Source of the DNA: Caldilinea sp. CFX5
GTDB taxonomy: Bacteria; Chloroflexota; Anaerolineae; Caldilineales; Caldilineaceae
NCBI GenBank assembly: GCA_021405325.1
Contig: QWII01000030.1
Coordinates: 30,061-94,060 of the forward strand
Length of the DNA: 64,000 bases
Direction of reading: 5' to 3'
A program made the translations under genes and the position numbers. This document shows positions 6,704-15,251 of this stretch, piece after piece (position 1 is the first letter of the stretch; the number at the start of each line of letters is the position of its first letter). A model generated the notes under the pieces. It ran no database searches and had not been told where the DNA came from. It worked only from the letters and a program-made list of their open reading frames with translations.

Positions 6704-9670
6704 TTACCGCCGAATTACCGGCAAGTAGAGCCAGCCAGCGGCGCGCCATAAGGTGATTGTTGTCCAGTCGCTCATGCGGCCAAAGCGATCCTGGGCGCGG
6801 GCGCGCACCTTGGTTGGCTGGTCGGGGTCGAGGGTGAGTTCAGCGCTGGTCAGCATGGTATAGTCCCAGGGCGCCGGTTGCCAGTCGCCGGCGCCCCGTT
6901 GGATCTGCATCTCGACCAGGGCCACCCCGGCGCCGGCATCGTTCATCTGCCAGGCGATGCGTACTGTCCCGGTCGTGAACGTAACCTGCTGCAAATGCAC
7001 CACCGGCGCCGCCAGATCCAGGGCGACCGTCAATTGCTGGGCAGCGGCAACATTACCGGCGCGATCAATGGCCCAGTAGTCAATCTGTTGAATCCCATCG
7101 GCGGTTAGCGAAATGGGCTGGGTATAGCTTTGAACAGTTGTCTTGCCAATCGCCTCCGGGTCGACCGTTGCCGCCGCAACCTTGTAGGCAATGCGGGCGA
7201 CGCCGCTGGCCTGATCGTTGGCCGCCAGGGTGAGTTGCACCGGCGCGCCATACCAACCGCTTACGGCCGTGCCGCTAAGTTGGGCTGTCACTGTGGGGGG
7301 TCGGGTATCGATGCGCAAAGGGTTGCTCTGGCGACGGACATTGCCGGCGCGATCGGTCGCCTCCGCGGTCAGCAGATAGTCGCCATCCGGTACGCTCGTT
7401 ACCGTTGTACTGATCAGTTGCCCTTGCCAGGCAAGCTTGCCAACGGGCAACTGCGCCGGCAGGGTGACAGAGTAAGCAGGGCCGGTCAGGAGAAAACGGC
7501 CACTCGCCAACCCGCTAAAAGTGTCAGTGATGGGGAGCGCAACGGTGATCGCGTTGCGGTTGAGCCAGGTGGTCGGCAAGGGCCAGGGACCAAGTTGCGG
7601 CGCTTCGCTGTCCACCAATTGGACGGTGCGCGTCGCCGACTGGCCCAGGTTGCCGGCGCTGTCCATCTGCGCGGCTTCGAGCGTCAGATCGCCCATCTGC
7701 CCGTAGAGCGGTAACTTAAATTCGCGGTTGCTCTTGGTGCTGCTGGGCAAGCGCCAGATCTCCACCCGATCGAGCGCCAGATCGACCAGCCCCAGCCAGG
7801 CCACGCGAAATTCCAGCCCGCGCGGTGGGTCAAACAGGTAAAAATCGACGGCGATGGGCCAATAGCGATCTGTGGTGGCGAAATCGCTGGTGCGCAGATC
7901 ACGCAGGCCAAGCAAGACCTTGCCTTCCTCATCGGTCACATCCAGGCGGGCAACACTTTGAGTCGCCACACTATTGCTGATCGGCGCGCCCGCACGCAGC
8001 CAGAAGAGCGCACGGTAGGGGTAGCTGGCGGGTAAGGCGGTTGTATAAGGGCCATACCAAACCCCCTTTTGCTGTACGCCACGCTGCGCGCCCCATGCCA
8101 TGCCATCGGACGCCTGGCTATCGTTGATAATGGCGCCACTATTGGCCGTGTGCGGCAACTCCTCCCCCTGCCAGCGCCATGGGGTCTTGAGCAACGGCGT
8201 GGCATCGGCAACGAGTGGGAAGGTCAGGGTCGTGACGGGCTGGGTGATCGTGCCGGCGCCTTGCCAGGTGGGCGCCGGCGGCGCCGTTTGATCGACAAGC
8301 AACGTCACCTGATCTTGCCGTTGATCTTGCAGCCACACCTGGGCCGTCACGCTTGTCTGCTCGGCAAAAGGTTGTGGCGCTCGCCAAATTGTCTCGGGAT
8401 TCAAGAAATTAACCGGTGCGGGCAGACCGGCGCTGGCGGTAATCACCAGCCGGGTGGGCCAATCGGCGGGGCCAAGTGTGGCGAGATAAAGACTGTTGGT
8501 GTTCAATGTGCTTTGGGGCAGGAAACCAAGCAGACCCGCAACTGATTTGGTCGGGTCAAGCCCGTTTTGCAGATAGACGGCGCTGTAATAGTGGCCGAGG
8601 ATTTGACGGTAATTCTGTCCGGCCATTGCCCGTCGGTACGCGCCCCACTGGCTTAGACCATAGCCATGCCCATTGCGTTCACGACCCAACGCCGGCAGAT
8701 CGGGCACGGCCTGTAGATAGGTAACATTGGAATTGGTCAGCGTGGGATGTCCGTTTTCGGCACTGTACATGGCCGAGATCGGCGCACCGGTCTGCTCCTG
8801 TTTGGCGGTCAAGTATTGCCCGGCAGTCGCAGCCACGGCGGCATCGGTGCTGGGATAGCGGTCGGCGCACATCATCTGGAAGTTGGCCCAATCAGTGACA
8901 TCATAGTCGGGCCGACCGACGAGAATCTGGCGCCAGGCGTAGGTGCGGGCGGCCACGGCCATTGCCTCCAGCGCCGCCGCCGGCCAGGAAGCGGGCACCT
9001 CGGCCGGCACCACTTGGGCGACATACGTTTCAAAGGGGATGACATCCACTTGCCAATCGGCGACAGCACGACACCCGTTGCTCGGATGATGGGCGACGCG
9101 GATGGTGGTCGGGTAGACCAACGGTTGTGGCGGCATCGTGATCGCTAATGCGTCTTCACTGCTGCGGGGGGCCAAAATAAGCTGTTGCCATTGACGCGCC
9201 GGCAGATCGTAGACGCCGACGCCGGCGGCGTTTTCAAAGGTAAGCTGCAGGCTATCATGAGACCACACCGGTGAGTAGCCTTTGAAACGGGCAATTTGGG
9301 CGCCGTCGTTGGCGTCAAAGAGGTAGATTTCCGCCAGAAAGGCCGTGCCGGCGCCGCTGGGGGTCACCGTTACCGCCAACCAGCGCCCATCCGGGCTGAG
9401 TTGTGGTTTGCTGAGATGAAAACCTGGTTGATCCAACAGAAGCTGACCGTCCAATTGCAAAAAGGCCGTCGTGGGTGTATGACCGGTTTGAATTTGCGCA
9501 GCCGCTTGCACTGGTTGGGGAGAGACTAGTAAGTAACAGGCGACTGCAAACAAAACGATAAAAAAGATCGGCAAAGGTAAGCGACGCCGGTTGGCGTGCC
9601 GTTGCTTGTTTTGTGCTATCAGCAAGGGGGCAAGGTGCAGCGGGGAAATCGCCGTGGCGTGAAATCGCAT
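6704..9670 (-). CDS. Secreted SpoIID/LytB-domain protein with propeller and Ig-like tail
   Basis: A large exported protein (~988 aa). It has a basic N-terminus and a hydrophobic segment 'PIFFIVLFAVACYLLV' ending near 'VQAAAQ', so a signal peptide or anchor. A TolB/WD40-like stretch follows ('LSPDGRWLAVTVTP', 'YSPVWSHDSLQLTFE'). A SpoIID domain spans about 210-390: 'FETYVAQVVPAEVPASWP', 'AMAVAARTYAWRQ' and 'GHGYGLSQWGAYRRA'. SpoIID proteins are lytic transglycosylases that cleave glycan strands lacking stem peptides. The C-terminal half is Ig-like modules ('DTRPPTVTAQLSG', 'ATDRAGNVRRQSN'), and the protein ends in 'LYLPVIRR', shared in kind with other secreted proteins here. Start 9670 is preferred over 9679 because GGAAGG sits nine bases ahead of it. 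Confidence 0.85.
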   Translation of the reverse strand: MRFHATAISPLHLAPLLIAQNKQRHANRRRLPLPIFFIVLFAVACYLLVSPQPVQAAAQIQTGHTPTTAFLQLDGQLLLDQPGFHLSKPQLSPDGRWLAVTVTPSGAGTAFLAEIYLFDANDGAQIARFKGYSPVWSHDSLQLTFENAAGVGVYDLPARQWQQLILAPRSSEDALAITMPPQPLVYPTTIRVAHHPSNGCRAVADWQVDVIPFETYVAQVVPAEVPASWPAAALEAMAVAARTYAWRQILVGRPDYDVTDWANFQMMCADRYPSTDAAVAATAGQYLTAKQEQTGAPISAMYSAENGHPTLTNSNVTYLQAVPDLPALGRERNGHGYGLSQWGAYRRAMAGQNYRQILGHYYSAVYLQNGLDPTKSVAGLLGFLPQSTLNTNSLYLATLGPADWPTRLVITASAGLPAPVNFLNPETIWRAPQPFAEQTSVTAQVWLQDQRQDQVTLLVDQTAPPAPTWQGAGTITQPVTTLTFPLVADATPLLKTPWRWQGEELPHTANSGAIINDSQASDGMAWGAQRGVQQKGVWYGPYTTALPASYPYRALFWLRAGAPISNSVATQSVARLDVTDEEGKVLLGLRDLRTSDFATTDRYWPIAVDFYLFDPPRGLEFRVAWLGLVDLALDRVEIWRLPSSTKSNREFKLPLYGQMGDLTLEAAQMDSAGNLGQSATRTVQLVDSEAPQLGPWPLPTTWLNRNAITVALPITDTFSGLASGRFLLTGPAYSVTLPAQLPVGKLAWQGQLISTTVTSVPDGDYLLTAEATDRAGNVRRQSNPLRIDTRPPTVTAQLSGTAVSGWYGAPVQLTLAANDQASGVARIAYKVAAATVDPEAIGKTTVQSYTQPISLTADGIQQIDYWAIDRAGNVAAAQQLTVALDLAAPVVHLQQVTFTTGTVRIAWQMNDAGAGVALVEMQIQRGAGDWQPAPWDYTMLTSAELTLDPDQPTKVRARAQDRFGRMSDWTTITLWRAAGWLYLPVIRR

Positions 9671-9912
9671 GGTGTGCATCCTTCCATCCTATTCCTATCG
9701 CTGGTAAAATAAGCAGGGTCAGCAGACAAACCGTTCGCCCTGTTCTCATGTACCCAGTAGGCTCCCTCTGGCAAGCAGCGCAGGGAGATAACGTCTCTTG
9801 TCCGCTGCGCCGCTTACCAGTTTCGACGTGGGGCGTCGGTTTTCGGCCTTTAGAATAACAGACTTTTTGGTTAACTGACTTAACAAAATCATTACAAACT
9901 CTGGATTAAAAG

Positions 9913-9940
9913 AAAACCCCGACGCCATTGTCGGGGTTTT
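9913..9940. terminator. Intrinsic terminator-like hairpin
   Basis: AAAACCCCGAC (9913-9923) and GTCGGGGTTTT (9930-9940) form an 11-bp stem with a 6-nt loop and T-rich ends on both strands. It lies between the divergent SpoIID and isomerase genes, so it may insulate them. The rest of 9680-10128 holds a short palindrome (ATACAATGTAT, about 9962-9972) and no gene. Confidence 0.7.
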
Positions 9941-10128
9941 TGCCTGTTGACTGACACTATACATACAATGTATGACACAAAGTACATAACATGCAGTATA
10001 TGCAGCCAACCCAAGTTATTCATCAATCAATCTTATTTCGTTCTTAGGATACCAGACTTTTGTCTGATCGAAACTTACAATGCTCTGTCAGTCTTATCCA
10101 TTTATCTTGCTGAGTAGGATCAAACTTT

Positions 10129-10968
10129 ATGAAATTTAGCTCACTGCCTGTTTCCTTCTATGCGGATTTTTCAGCCGGACGGCGCACGCTGGCTGATTGG
10201 TTTCGTTTTGCCGCGGCGATTGGCCTGGATGGCGCTGATATTAGCGTGGCCCATCTGGCGAATCTGACGCCGGCCTATCTGGATGATCTACGCCAACAGG
10301 CGGTCGATGCCGGCGTGCAGATCGCCATGATCGTCACTTATGCCGACTTTACCCACCCTGACGCCGCCGAACGCGTTCGGCAGCAGGACGAAATTCGTGC
10401 CTACATCGACGCCGCCGCTCGCCTCGGTATCGCCTATGTCCGTCTGACCGCCGGTCAACGTCACCCTGGCGTCGAGCGCGCCGCCGGTATCGGCTGGGCG
10501 GTGACAGGGTTGACCAGTTGCCTGGATCACGCGGCTCAAGCCGGCGTCACCCTGCTCTATGAAAACCACACCAGAGGCGCTGTCTGGAGCTACAACGACT
10601 TTTCCCAGCCGGCGGACATCTTCCTGGAGATCGTCCGCCGGACCGAAGGCACCGGGTTGCGGCTGCTCTTTGACACAGCCAACACCCTGGCAACGGGTGA
10701 TGATCCCCTGGCCGTGTTAGAACAGGTAAAACACCGGGTGGCCGTTGTTCATGTCAATGACATCCAGCGCGCCGGTTACTTTGAACCGTGTCTGGTCGGC
10801 GCCGGCGTGGCGCCCGTGCGTGATATCTTTGCCGTTTTACACAAGATGGGCTTTGATAATTGGATCAGTGTGGAGGAAGCCAGCAAAAGTGGCGAGGATG
10901 GGTTCCGGCAGGCGATTCCGTATGTAAAGGGGGTGTGGGCGTCGCTGTCAGCGGATTCAGGGCGCTGA
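10129..10968 (+). CDS. Sugar phosphate isomerase/epimerase, TIM-barrel
   Basis: A 279-aa AP-endonuclease-2-type TIM barrel (xylose isomerase-like). Features are an early strand 'FAAAIGLDGADISVAHL', metal-ligand-like motifs 'LLYENHTRG' (Glu), 'LLFDTANTLATGD' (Asp) and 'VAVVHVNDIQ' (His/Asp), and the closing 'WISVEEASK' (Glu). These four carboxylate/His positions are the usual divalent-metal site. Enzymes of this family interconvert keto/aldo or epimeric sugars and polyols. The weak Shine-Dalgarno AGTAGGA precedes the ATG. The last codons lie inside the left arm of a long palindrome. It stands alone on the + strand between a SpoIID gene and a convergent dehydrogenase. Confidence 0.88.
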   Translation: MKFSSLPVSFYADFSAGRRTLADWFRFAAAIGLDGADISVAHLANLTPAYLDDLRQQAVDAGVQIAMIVTYADFTHPDAAERVRQQDEIRAYIDAAARLGIAYVRLTAGQRHPGVERAAGIGWAVTGLTSCLDHAAQAGVTLLYENHTRGAVWSYNDFSQPADIFLEIVRRTEGTGLRLLFDTANTLATGDDPLAVLEQVKHRVAVVHVNDIQRAGYFEPCLVGAGVAPVRDIFAVLHKMGFDNWISVEEASKSGEDGFRQAIPYVKGVWASLSADSGR

Positions 10969-11061
10969 TTCTGCTAAAAGTAATCCGTTTCTACGGCGGC
11001 AACGTAGGAACGGATTATCAATATCATCCGTTCAATCCGCGCCCTGAATCCGCTGACAGCG
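10943..11061. repeat. Nested palindrome overlapping the isomerase 3' end
   Basis: Outer arms of 23 bp (10943-10965 and 11039-11061) are perfect complements. Inside lies a second hairpin (10981-10995 with 11003-11017, one G-U). The left outer arm encodes the last residues and the stop of the isomerase. It fills the convergent gap before the dehydrogenase and can terminate either transcript. Confidence 0.85.
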
Positions 11062-11071
11062 CGTTCCCTGC

Positions 11072-12022
11072 CTAATACCCCAATTTCTTATCCACCAGAT
11101 TCGTCAACGGCTGCCCGGCCAAGTAGCGGCGCAGGTTGTCCTTCATGATCGCCATGACGTTGACGTGCGTCTGCGCCGAAGAGGGAGAGTTGTGGGGGGT
11201 AATGATGATGTTGGGGCAGTCCCATAACTCGTTGTCGGCGGGCAGCGGCTCGATGGCAGTGACATCCAGCCCGGCGCCGGCCAGTTGACCGCTGCGTAGC
11301 ATGTCGGCCAGCGTCGGCTCGTGGATAATGCCGCCGCGCGAGATGACCAGCAGGTAGGCGCTCGGCTTCATCATGCGCAGGAGATCCGGCCCAATCATGC
11401 CGCGGGTCTCCTCGGTGATCGGCGTCGCCACCACCACAACGTCAGAGCGCTGCATCAGAGCGGCCATCCCATCCAGCAGCCCCACTTCGGATACATAATC
11501 CGGTTTGGGCACCACATTGACATCAACGGCGATAATGTTCATCTCAAAGGCGTGGGCGCGCTTGGCAATGGCCCGTCCCAGTTGACCCAGGCCGATAATC
11601 CCCATTGTCATGCCGACCAGACCGACACGCGGGGCGCCCTGGCCGCGAATCCATTCGTGCCGTTTCTGCGCTTCATAGAGTTCATCAAAGCGCCGCGCCA
11701 GGAAAACCAACATGCCCATGGTATGTTCGGCAATGGTGGTGGCATGGGCGCCGCGGGTGTTGGTCACCATCACGTCGCTTTCGCGCAAGGACGGTGCGCT
11801 TGCCAGCCACTCGACGCCGGCGCTGCCCGACTGAATCCAACGCAACTTCTTGGCGGCATGAAACAACTCTTCATTCACCGGCCCAAAGGCCACCTCGGCA
11901 TCCGCCGCTGCCGCCAGAATCTCCTCCGGCGTACTCCCGCCGACAAACTGCACCTGCGGGAATTCCCTCTCCCAATCCTTCAAATAACTCTGCACCCAGT
12001 GGGTTGTAATCAATAGCTTCAT
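11072..12022 (-). CDS. D-2-hydroxyacid dehydrogenase, NAD-dependent
   Basis: A 316-aa member of the D-isomer-specific 2-hydroxyacid dehydrogenases, which oxidise/reduce 2-hydroxy to 2-keto acids with NAD(P). Visible are the Rossmann motif 'GIIGLGQLGRAIAKRA' (about residue 140), the catalytic Arg region 'ISRGGIIHE', the Glu region 'DVTAIEPLP' and the catalytic His in 'ITPHNSP'. Start at 12022 is supported by GGAGGGGGAGGAAGC directly upstream. The longer open frame only reads into the palindrome at 12084-12156. Last gene of a long minus-strand run of sugar/acid metabolism genes. Confidence 0.92.
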   Translation of the reverse strand: MKLLITTHWVQSYLKDWEREFPQVQFVGGSTPEEILAAAADAEVAFGPVNEELFHAAKKLRWIQSGSAGVEWLASAPSLRESDVMVTNTRGAHATTIAEHTMGMLVFLARRFDELYEAQKRHEWIRGQGAPRVGLVGMTMGIIGLGQLGRAIAKRAHAFEMNIIAVDVNVVPKPDYVSEVGLLDGMAALMQRSDVVVVATPITEETRGMIGPDLLRMMKPSAYLLVISRGGIIHEPTLADMLRSGQLAGAGLDVTAIEPLPADNELWDCPNIIITPHNSPSSAQTHVNVMAIMKDNLRRYLAGQPLTNLVDKKLGY

Positions 12023-12083
12023 GCTTCCTCCCCCTCCTTTGATTTTTGCTTTTAGCTTTGCGATTTTGGCTTGCCGGTAACTA

Positions 12084-12156
12084 CGAAACCTGCTCCCAGC
12101 CGGTCCGTGACCGGCGTCCGGGGCGCCGGTCACGGACCGGCTGGGAGCAGGTTTCG
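12084..12156. repeat. 33-bp palindrome, copy 1 of the GGTCCGTGACC family
   Basis: Arms 12084-12116 and 12124-12156 are exact complements. The core AGCCGGTCCGTGACCGGC is shared with copies at 35169 and 48028. It lies between two same-strand genes (3' of the epimerase, 5' of the dehydrogenase) and is preceded by GTAACTAC. The adjacent 12175-12218 is a low-complexity run of 'cttctgt' words. Confidence 0.9.
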
Positions 12157-12220
12157 GCTTTACGACCAGGGAGCTTACCTATCTTCTTGTCTTCTGTCTT
12201 CTGTCTTCCGGTCTTCCTGT

Positions 12221-13111
12221 CTAGCCCGCCGCCGCAATATGACGGGCGATCAACGCCTGAAAGCGAATCTCGCTGTTATCCTGCGGCGCATAGCCGATCA
12301 CCTTGCGGGCGTTGGCGATGCTCCAGAAGGCGTGCGAATTGGCGCTAATGCCGTAGAAGATTTGAAACGGGATGCCCTGTTCGTCACGAATGTTCTCATG
12401 CTCAATGCTTTTGACAAAGAGTTGTTGCAGGTCGCGATCACTGATATAGACGGCCAGGGCGCGCCGCATACAACGCAGATCGCCCAGCTTGCAGTTGGCG
12501 ACATCAGTCTCACGCGGGCCGCCGATGCGAATCTGCACTACTTCTAATTGCCGACCCGTCACCGGCGCACTGGCGGCGGTAGGTGAGGCCGCCGTCGGCT
12601 GACGGCCACAAGCAAAGACAAAGCCGAGATGCTCGTAGACCTCTTTAGCCCAGCCGTAGTAGTTGTCAGAAAGCGCCCGCCCATTGGGATCGACAAAGTC
12701 CATAACGCCGTCAAGGATCAACGGTTCGTAGTAGTCGGCGGCGTGGTTGGAACTGGCGACCACCACCCGCCGCACGCCTTCTTCCAGTGCGGTCTGGTAG
12801 ACGTTATAGGCCATCTGCACATTATCAAATTCATGCCAAAAGCGCACATCGGCGGCGTTGCCGGCGGCGGGGTTGGAATTGCCGACAAAGCCGAAGTGGA
12901 CAACGGCGTCGGCGCCCCGAAAGTGGTGGCGATAGTGATCACGATTGCGATCCACCAGGTCGGCAATCTGCACCTCCGGCATGGCGTCCCCGGCGCGATT
13001 GGTCTGGCGCACATCAAGTAAGACCAAATCGTAGCGCTCCCGCAGCGCCGGCAGAACCTGTCCAGCCACCTTACCGGCGGCGCCGGTGACAACAATTTTG
13101 CGTTTGCTCAT
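12221..13111 (-). CDS. NAD-dependent epimerase/dehydratase (extended SDR)
   Basis: A 296-aa extended short-chain dehydrogenase. The N-terminal Rossmann motif is 'VVTGAAGKVAGQVLP', the substrate region is 'DAVVHFGFVGNSNP', then 'RVVVASSNHAADYYE' and the catalytic pair in 'YYGWAKEVYE' (YxxxK). An Ala/Thr-rich insertion ('GRQPTAASPTAASAPVTG') separates the Rossmann half from 'LEVVQIRIGGPRETD' and looks like a linker expansion. The family acts on nucleotide sugars or sugar acids such as uronates. AAGGAA precedes the ATG. Its neighbours on the same strand are a 2-hydroxyacid dehydrogenase and a rhomboid protease. Confidence 0.88.
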   Translation of the reverse strand: MSKRKIVVTGAAGKVAGQVLPALRERYDLVLLDVRQTNRAGDAMPEVQIADLVDRNRDHYRHHFRGADAVVHFGFVGNSNPAAGNAADVRFWHEFDNVQMAYNVYQTALEEGVRRVVVASSNHAADYYEPLILDGVMDFVDPNGRALSDNYYGWAKEVYEHLGFVFACGRQPTAASPTAASAPVTGRQLEVVQIRIGGPRETDVANCKLGDLRCMRRALAVYISDRDLQQLFVKSIEHENIRDEQGIPFQIFYGISANSHAFWSIANARKVIGYAPQDNSEIRFQALIARHIAAAG

Positions 13112-13130
13112 ACAACATTCCTTCTAGGCG

Positions 13131-13193
13131 CAAGTTGGTTGGTTCGCCCGGTGGTTTCGACAAGCTCAACCACCGGGCGAACCAACCAACTTG
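13131..13193. repeat. 26-bp hairpin with TCGACAAGCTC loop
   Basis: Arms 13131-13156 and 13168-13193 are exact complements around TCGACAAGCTC, matching the loop of the hairpin at 6637-6703 (TTCGACARGCTCA) although the arms differ. It lies between the rhomboid stop and the epimerase start. Confidence 0.85.
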
Positions 13194-13201
13194 CTGACCA
13201 A

Positions 13202-13918
13202 CTAATACCGATAGCGCTGAGCGCGGTCATAGAGCATCTGGTAGCGTTCGCGGATGGGTGGTTGGGGCATGGCCAGCAGCGGCAAGGTCAGCAACGCGCC
13301 GCAGACAAAGCCGCCGATATGGGCGAAGAAGGCGACCCCGCCGCTCATCTGTGGCCCCAGGGCGGCGAGACCGGAAAACAACTGTAGCCCAAACCAGAGC
13401 GCCAAGACCACCCAGGCCGGCCATTCGGCCAAGCGGGAGAAGACCCCCAACAGAATCAGCCCGCGCACGCGCACATTGGGAAAAAGCACCAGATAGCTGC
13501 CCAACACACCGGCAATCGCGCCGCTGGCTCCCACCAGTGGAATGATGGACGTAGTATCGATCAATACCTGGGCGATCACCGCCACATAGCCGCTGACCAG
13601 ATAGAGCAGGAAAAACAACGGCCGGCCAAAGCGATCTTCCAGATTATCGCCAAAGAGGTAGAGGTAGAGCATATTGCCAATCAGGTGGACCCAACTGCCA
13701 TGCAAAAACATGCTGCGGAGCACATCCAGTTGGGTCTCCAGGGCAAAGGGCGCCGCCACCACCTGCGCCGGCACCACGGAAATCCGCGTAAAGAGACGAA
13801 AGAGCGCTTCTTCCGATAAGCTCGACTCCCAAAGAAAGATGACGACATTGAGCGCAATCAAACTCCAGGTGAGCCACGGCGTGCGACGGGTTGGGTTGAG
13901 ATCGTTGAGTGGGATCAT
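13202..13918 (-). CDS. Rhomboid-family intramembrane serine protease
   Basis: A 238-aa membrane protein that cleaves substrates within the bilayer. The N-terminus is 'MIPLNDLNPTRRTPWLTWSL', typical of bacterial rhomboids, followed by an L1 loop with 'FLHGSWVHLIGNMLYL'. The catalytic Ser is in 'LVGASGAIAGVLGSY' (about residue 128) and the catalytic His in 'AHIGGFVCGALL' (about residue 198), with six or seven hydrophobic helices. No clear Shine-Dalgarno precedes the ATG, whose upstream DNA is the repetitive 13920-13990 segment ('gtgattcgtgatcagtgctacgtg'). The start could therefore differ slightly. Confidence 0.92.
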   Translation of the reverse strand: MIPLNDLNPTRRTPWLTWSLIALNVVIFLWESSLSEEALFRLFTRISVVPAQVVAAPFALETQLDVLRSMFLHGSWVHLIGNMLYLYLFGDNLEDRFGRPLFFLLYLVSGYVAVIAQVLIDTTSIIPLVGASGAIAGVLGSYLVLFPNVRVRGLILLGVFSRLAEWPAWVVLALWFGLQLFSGLAALGPQMSGGVAFFAHIGGFVCGALLTLPLLAMPQPPIRERYQMLYDRAQRYRY

Positions 13919-13993
13919 AAGTGATTCGTGATCAGTGCTACGTGTTACGTGATAGGGGTGGGCATGAACGGTTCACGCAACACGCAGCAATTC

Positions 13994-15163
13994 TTATTTC
14001 GCATGTTCACGCAACAACCGACAAGTCACCTCCGCCAACATCGCCGTGCCGACGGGCAGCGCGTCTTCGCTGATGTCGAAGACGGGGGTGTGATGGGGGC
14101 GGTTTTTGTCGTCATATTTGGCGCCGAGCATAAACATAGCGCCGGGCGCTTTTTGCGTCATGTAGCTGAAATCTTCGGCGCCCATGCCGGCTTTGGGGGG
14201 CAAGAGACGCGCTGTACCGAGCATTTCGGTAGCGGTCTGTTGAATCAGGTTGGCGACGGCGGGCGCATTGTAGGTGGAGGGATAGCCAGTGCGGATGCGC
14301 AAGGTATAATCGCCCCCTAGCGTGCGCGCGATCTGCAAGACGTTGTCCAACTCCTGTTTGGCCAAGGTGCGCGTCTCTTCGTCAAAGGTGCGGACGGTGC
14401 CGCTGATCTCGATCTTGGCCGGGATGATGTTGGTGGCCGTGCCGGCATGGATGGTGCCGATGGAGATGGTGCCGGGCTTGGTCGGGTCCATACGCCGGGC
14501 GCGGATGCCATTGATGGCATTGAGTACCTGCGCCAGAATAAAGACCGGGTCAACCGTCTGGTGTGGATAGGCCCCATGACCGCCGGTGCCGGTGAGCGTG
14601 ATAAAGAAGGAGTCTTCAGCGGCGGTGATGTAACCGCCGTCAATCATCACAGTGCCGGCGGGCTGTTCACTCGCTACATGCAGGGCGATGACCGCATCCA
14701 GATCATCAAGCGCCTGCTCTTCCACCATGCGCATTCCACCGGATTTGTTTTCATCATCGCTGGCTTCTTCGCTAGGCTGGAAGAGAAAACGAATCTGTCC
14801 CGGCGGTCGCTCCGGCATTTCAGCCAAGAGTTTGGCGACGCCCAGCAACATGGCCGTGTGCGCATCATGACCGCAGGCGTGCATAGCGCCCTGGTTTTGC
14901 GAAACATAGGGGACATCATTCGCTTCCAGAATCGGCAGCGCATCCATATCGGCGCGAATGCCGATGACCGGCGCACCTTCCCCCAAATAACCGACGACGC
15001 CGGTTTTGGCAACGCCGGTTTGTGCTTCAATGCCGAAACTTTCCAGTGTATCCGCTACCAGACGGGCCGTGCGATGTTCCTGAAAGCCCAGTTCAGGGTG
15101 GGCGTGAATATCGCGCCGCCAGGCGATTAATTGCTCACGAATGGCTTCTGCTTGTTGTAACAT
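13994..15163 (-). CDS. M20-family amidohydrolase (hippurate/IAA-amino acid hydrolase type)
   Basis: A 389-aa metal-dependent amidohydrolase that releases acids from N-acyl amino acids or related amides. Characteristic motifs are 'RRDIHAHPELGFQE', 'IGIRADMDALPI', 'MHACGHDAHTAMLLG' and 'FLFQPSEE', with the lid domain 'GHGAYPHQTVDPVF' and the C-terminal 'GAEDFSYM'. All expected metal ligands (His/Cys/Glu/His) are present. Start at 15163 follows GAGGAAGTT. The exact substrate is not readable. Confidence 0.93.
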   Translation of the reverse strand: MLQQAEAIREQLIAWRRDIHAHPELGFQEHRTARLVADTLESFGIEAQTGVAKTGVVGYLGEGAPVIGIRADMDALPILEANDVPYVSQNQGAMHACGHDAHTAMLLGVAKLLAEMPERPPGQIRFLFQPSEEASDDENKSGGMRMVEEQALDDLDAVIALHVASEQPAGTVMIDGGYITAAEDSFFITLTGTGGHGAYPHQTVDPVFILAQVLNAINGIRARRMDPTKPGTISIGTIHAGTATNIIPAKIEISGTVRTFDEETRTLAKQELDNVLQIARTLGGDYTLRIRTGYPSTYNAPAVANLIQQTATEMLGTARLLPPKAGMGAEDFSYMTQKAPGAMFMLGAKYDDKNRPHHTPVFDISEDALPVGTAMLAEVTCRLLREHAK

Positions 15164-15200
15164 AACTTCCTCGAAAATCGGTAAAGAGAGTAAGAGAGTA

Positions 15201-15240
15201 AGAGATTGAGAGATCAGCTAGACAGAATCTCTCAATCTCT
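15201..15240. repeat. 14-bp low-complexity hairpin
   Basis: AGAGATTGAGAGAT (15201-15214) and ATCTCTCAATCTCT (15227-15240) pair perfectly. The flanks repeat 'gagagtaa' and 'ctctcaat' words. It lies between the M20 and PhyH-like genes. Confidence 0.7.
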
Positions 15241-15251
15241 CAATCGCTTGT

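Noticed and set aside
9746..10009. An 87-codon frame between SpoIID and isomerase genes
   Set aside because: It runs through a terminator hairpin and has no ribosome site; treated as intergenic.
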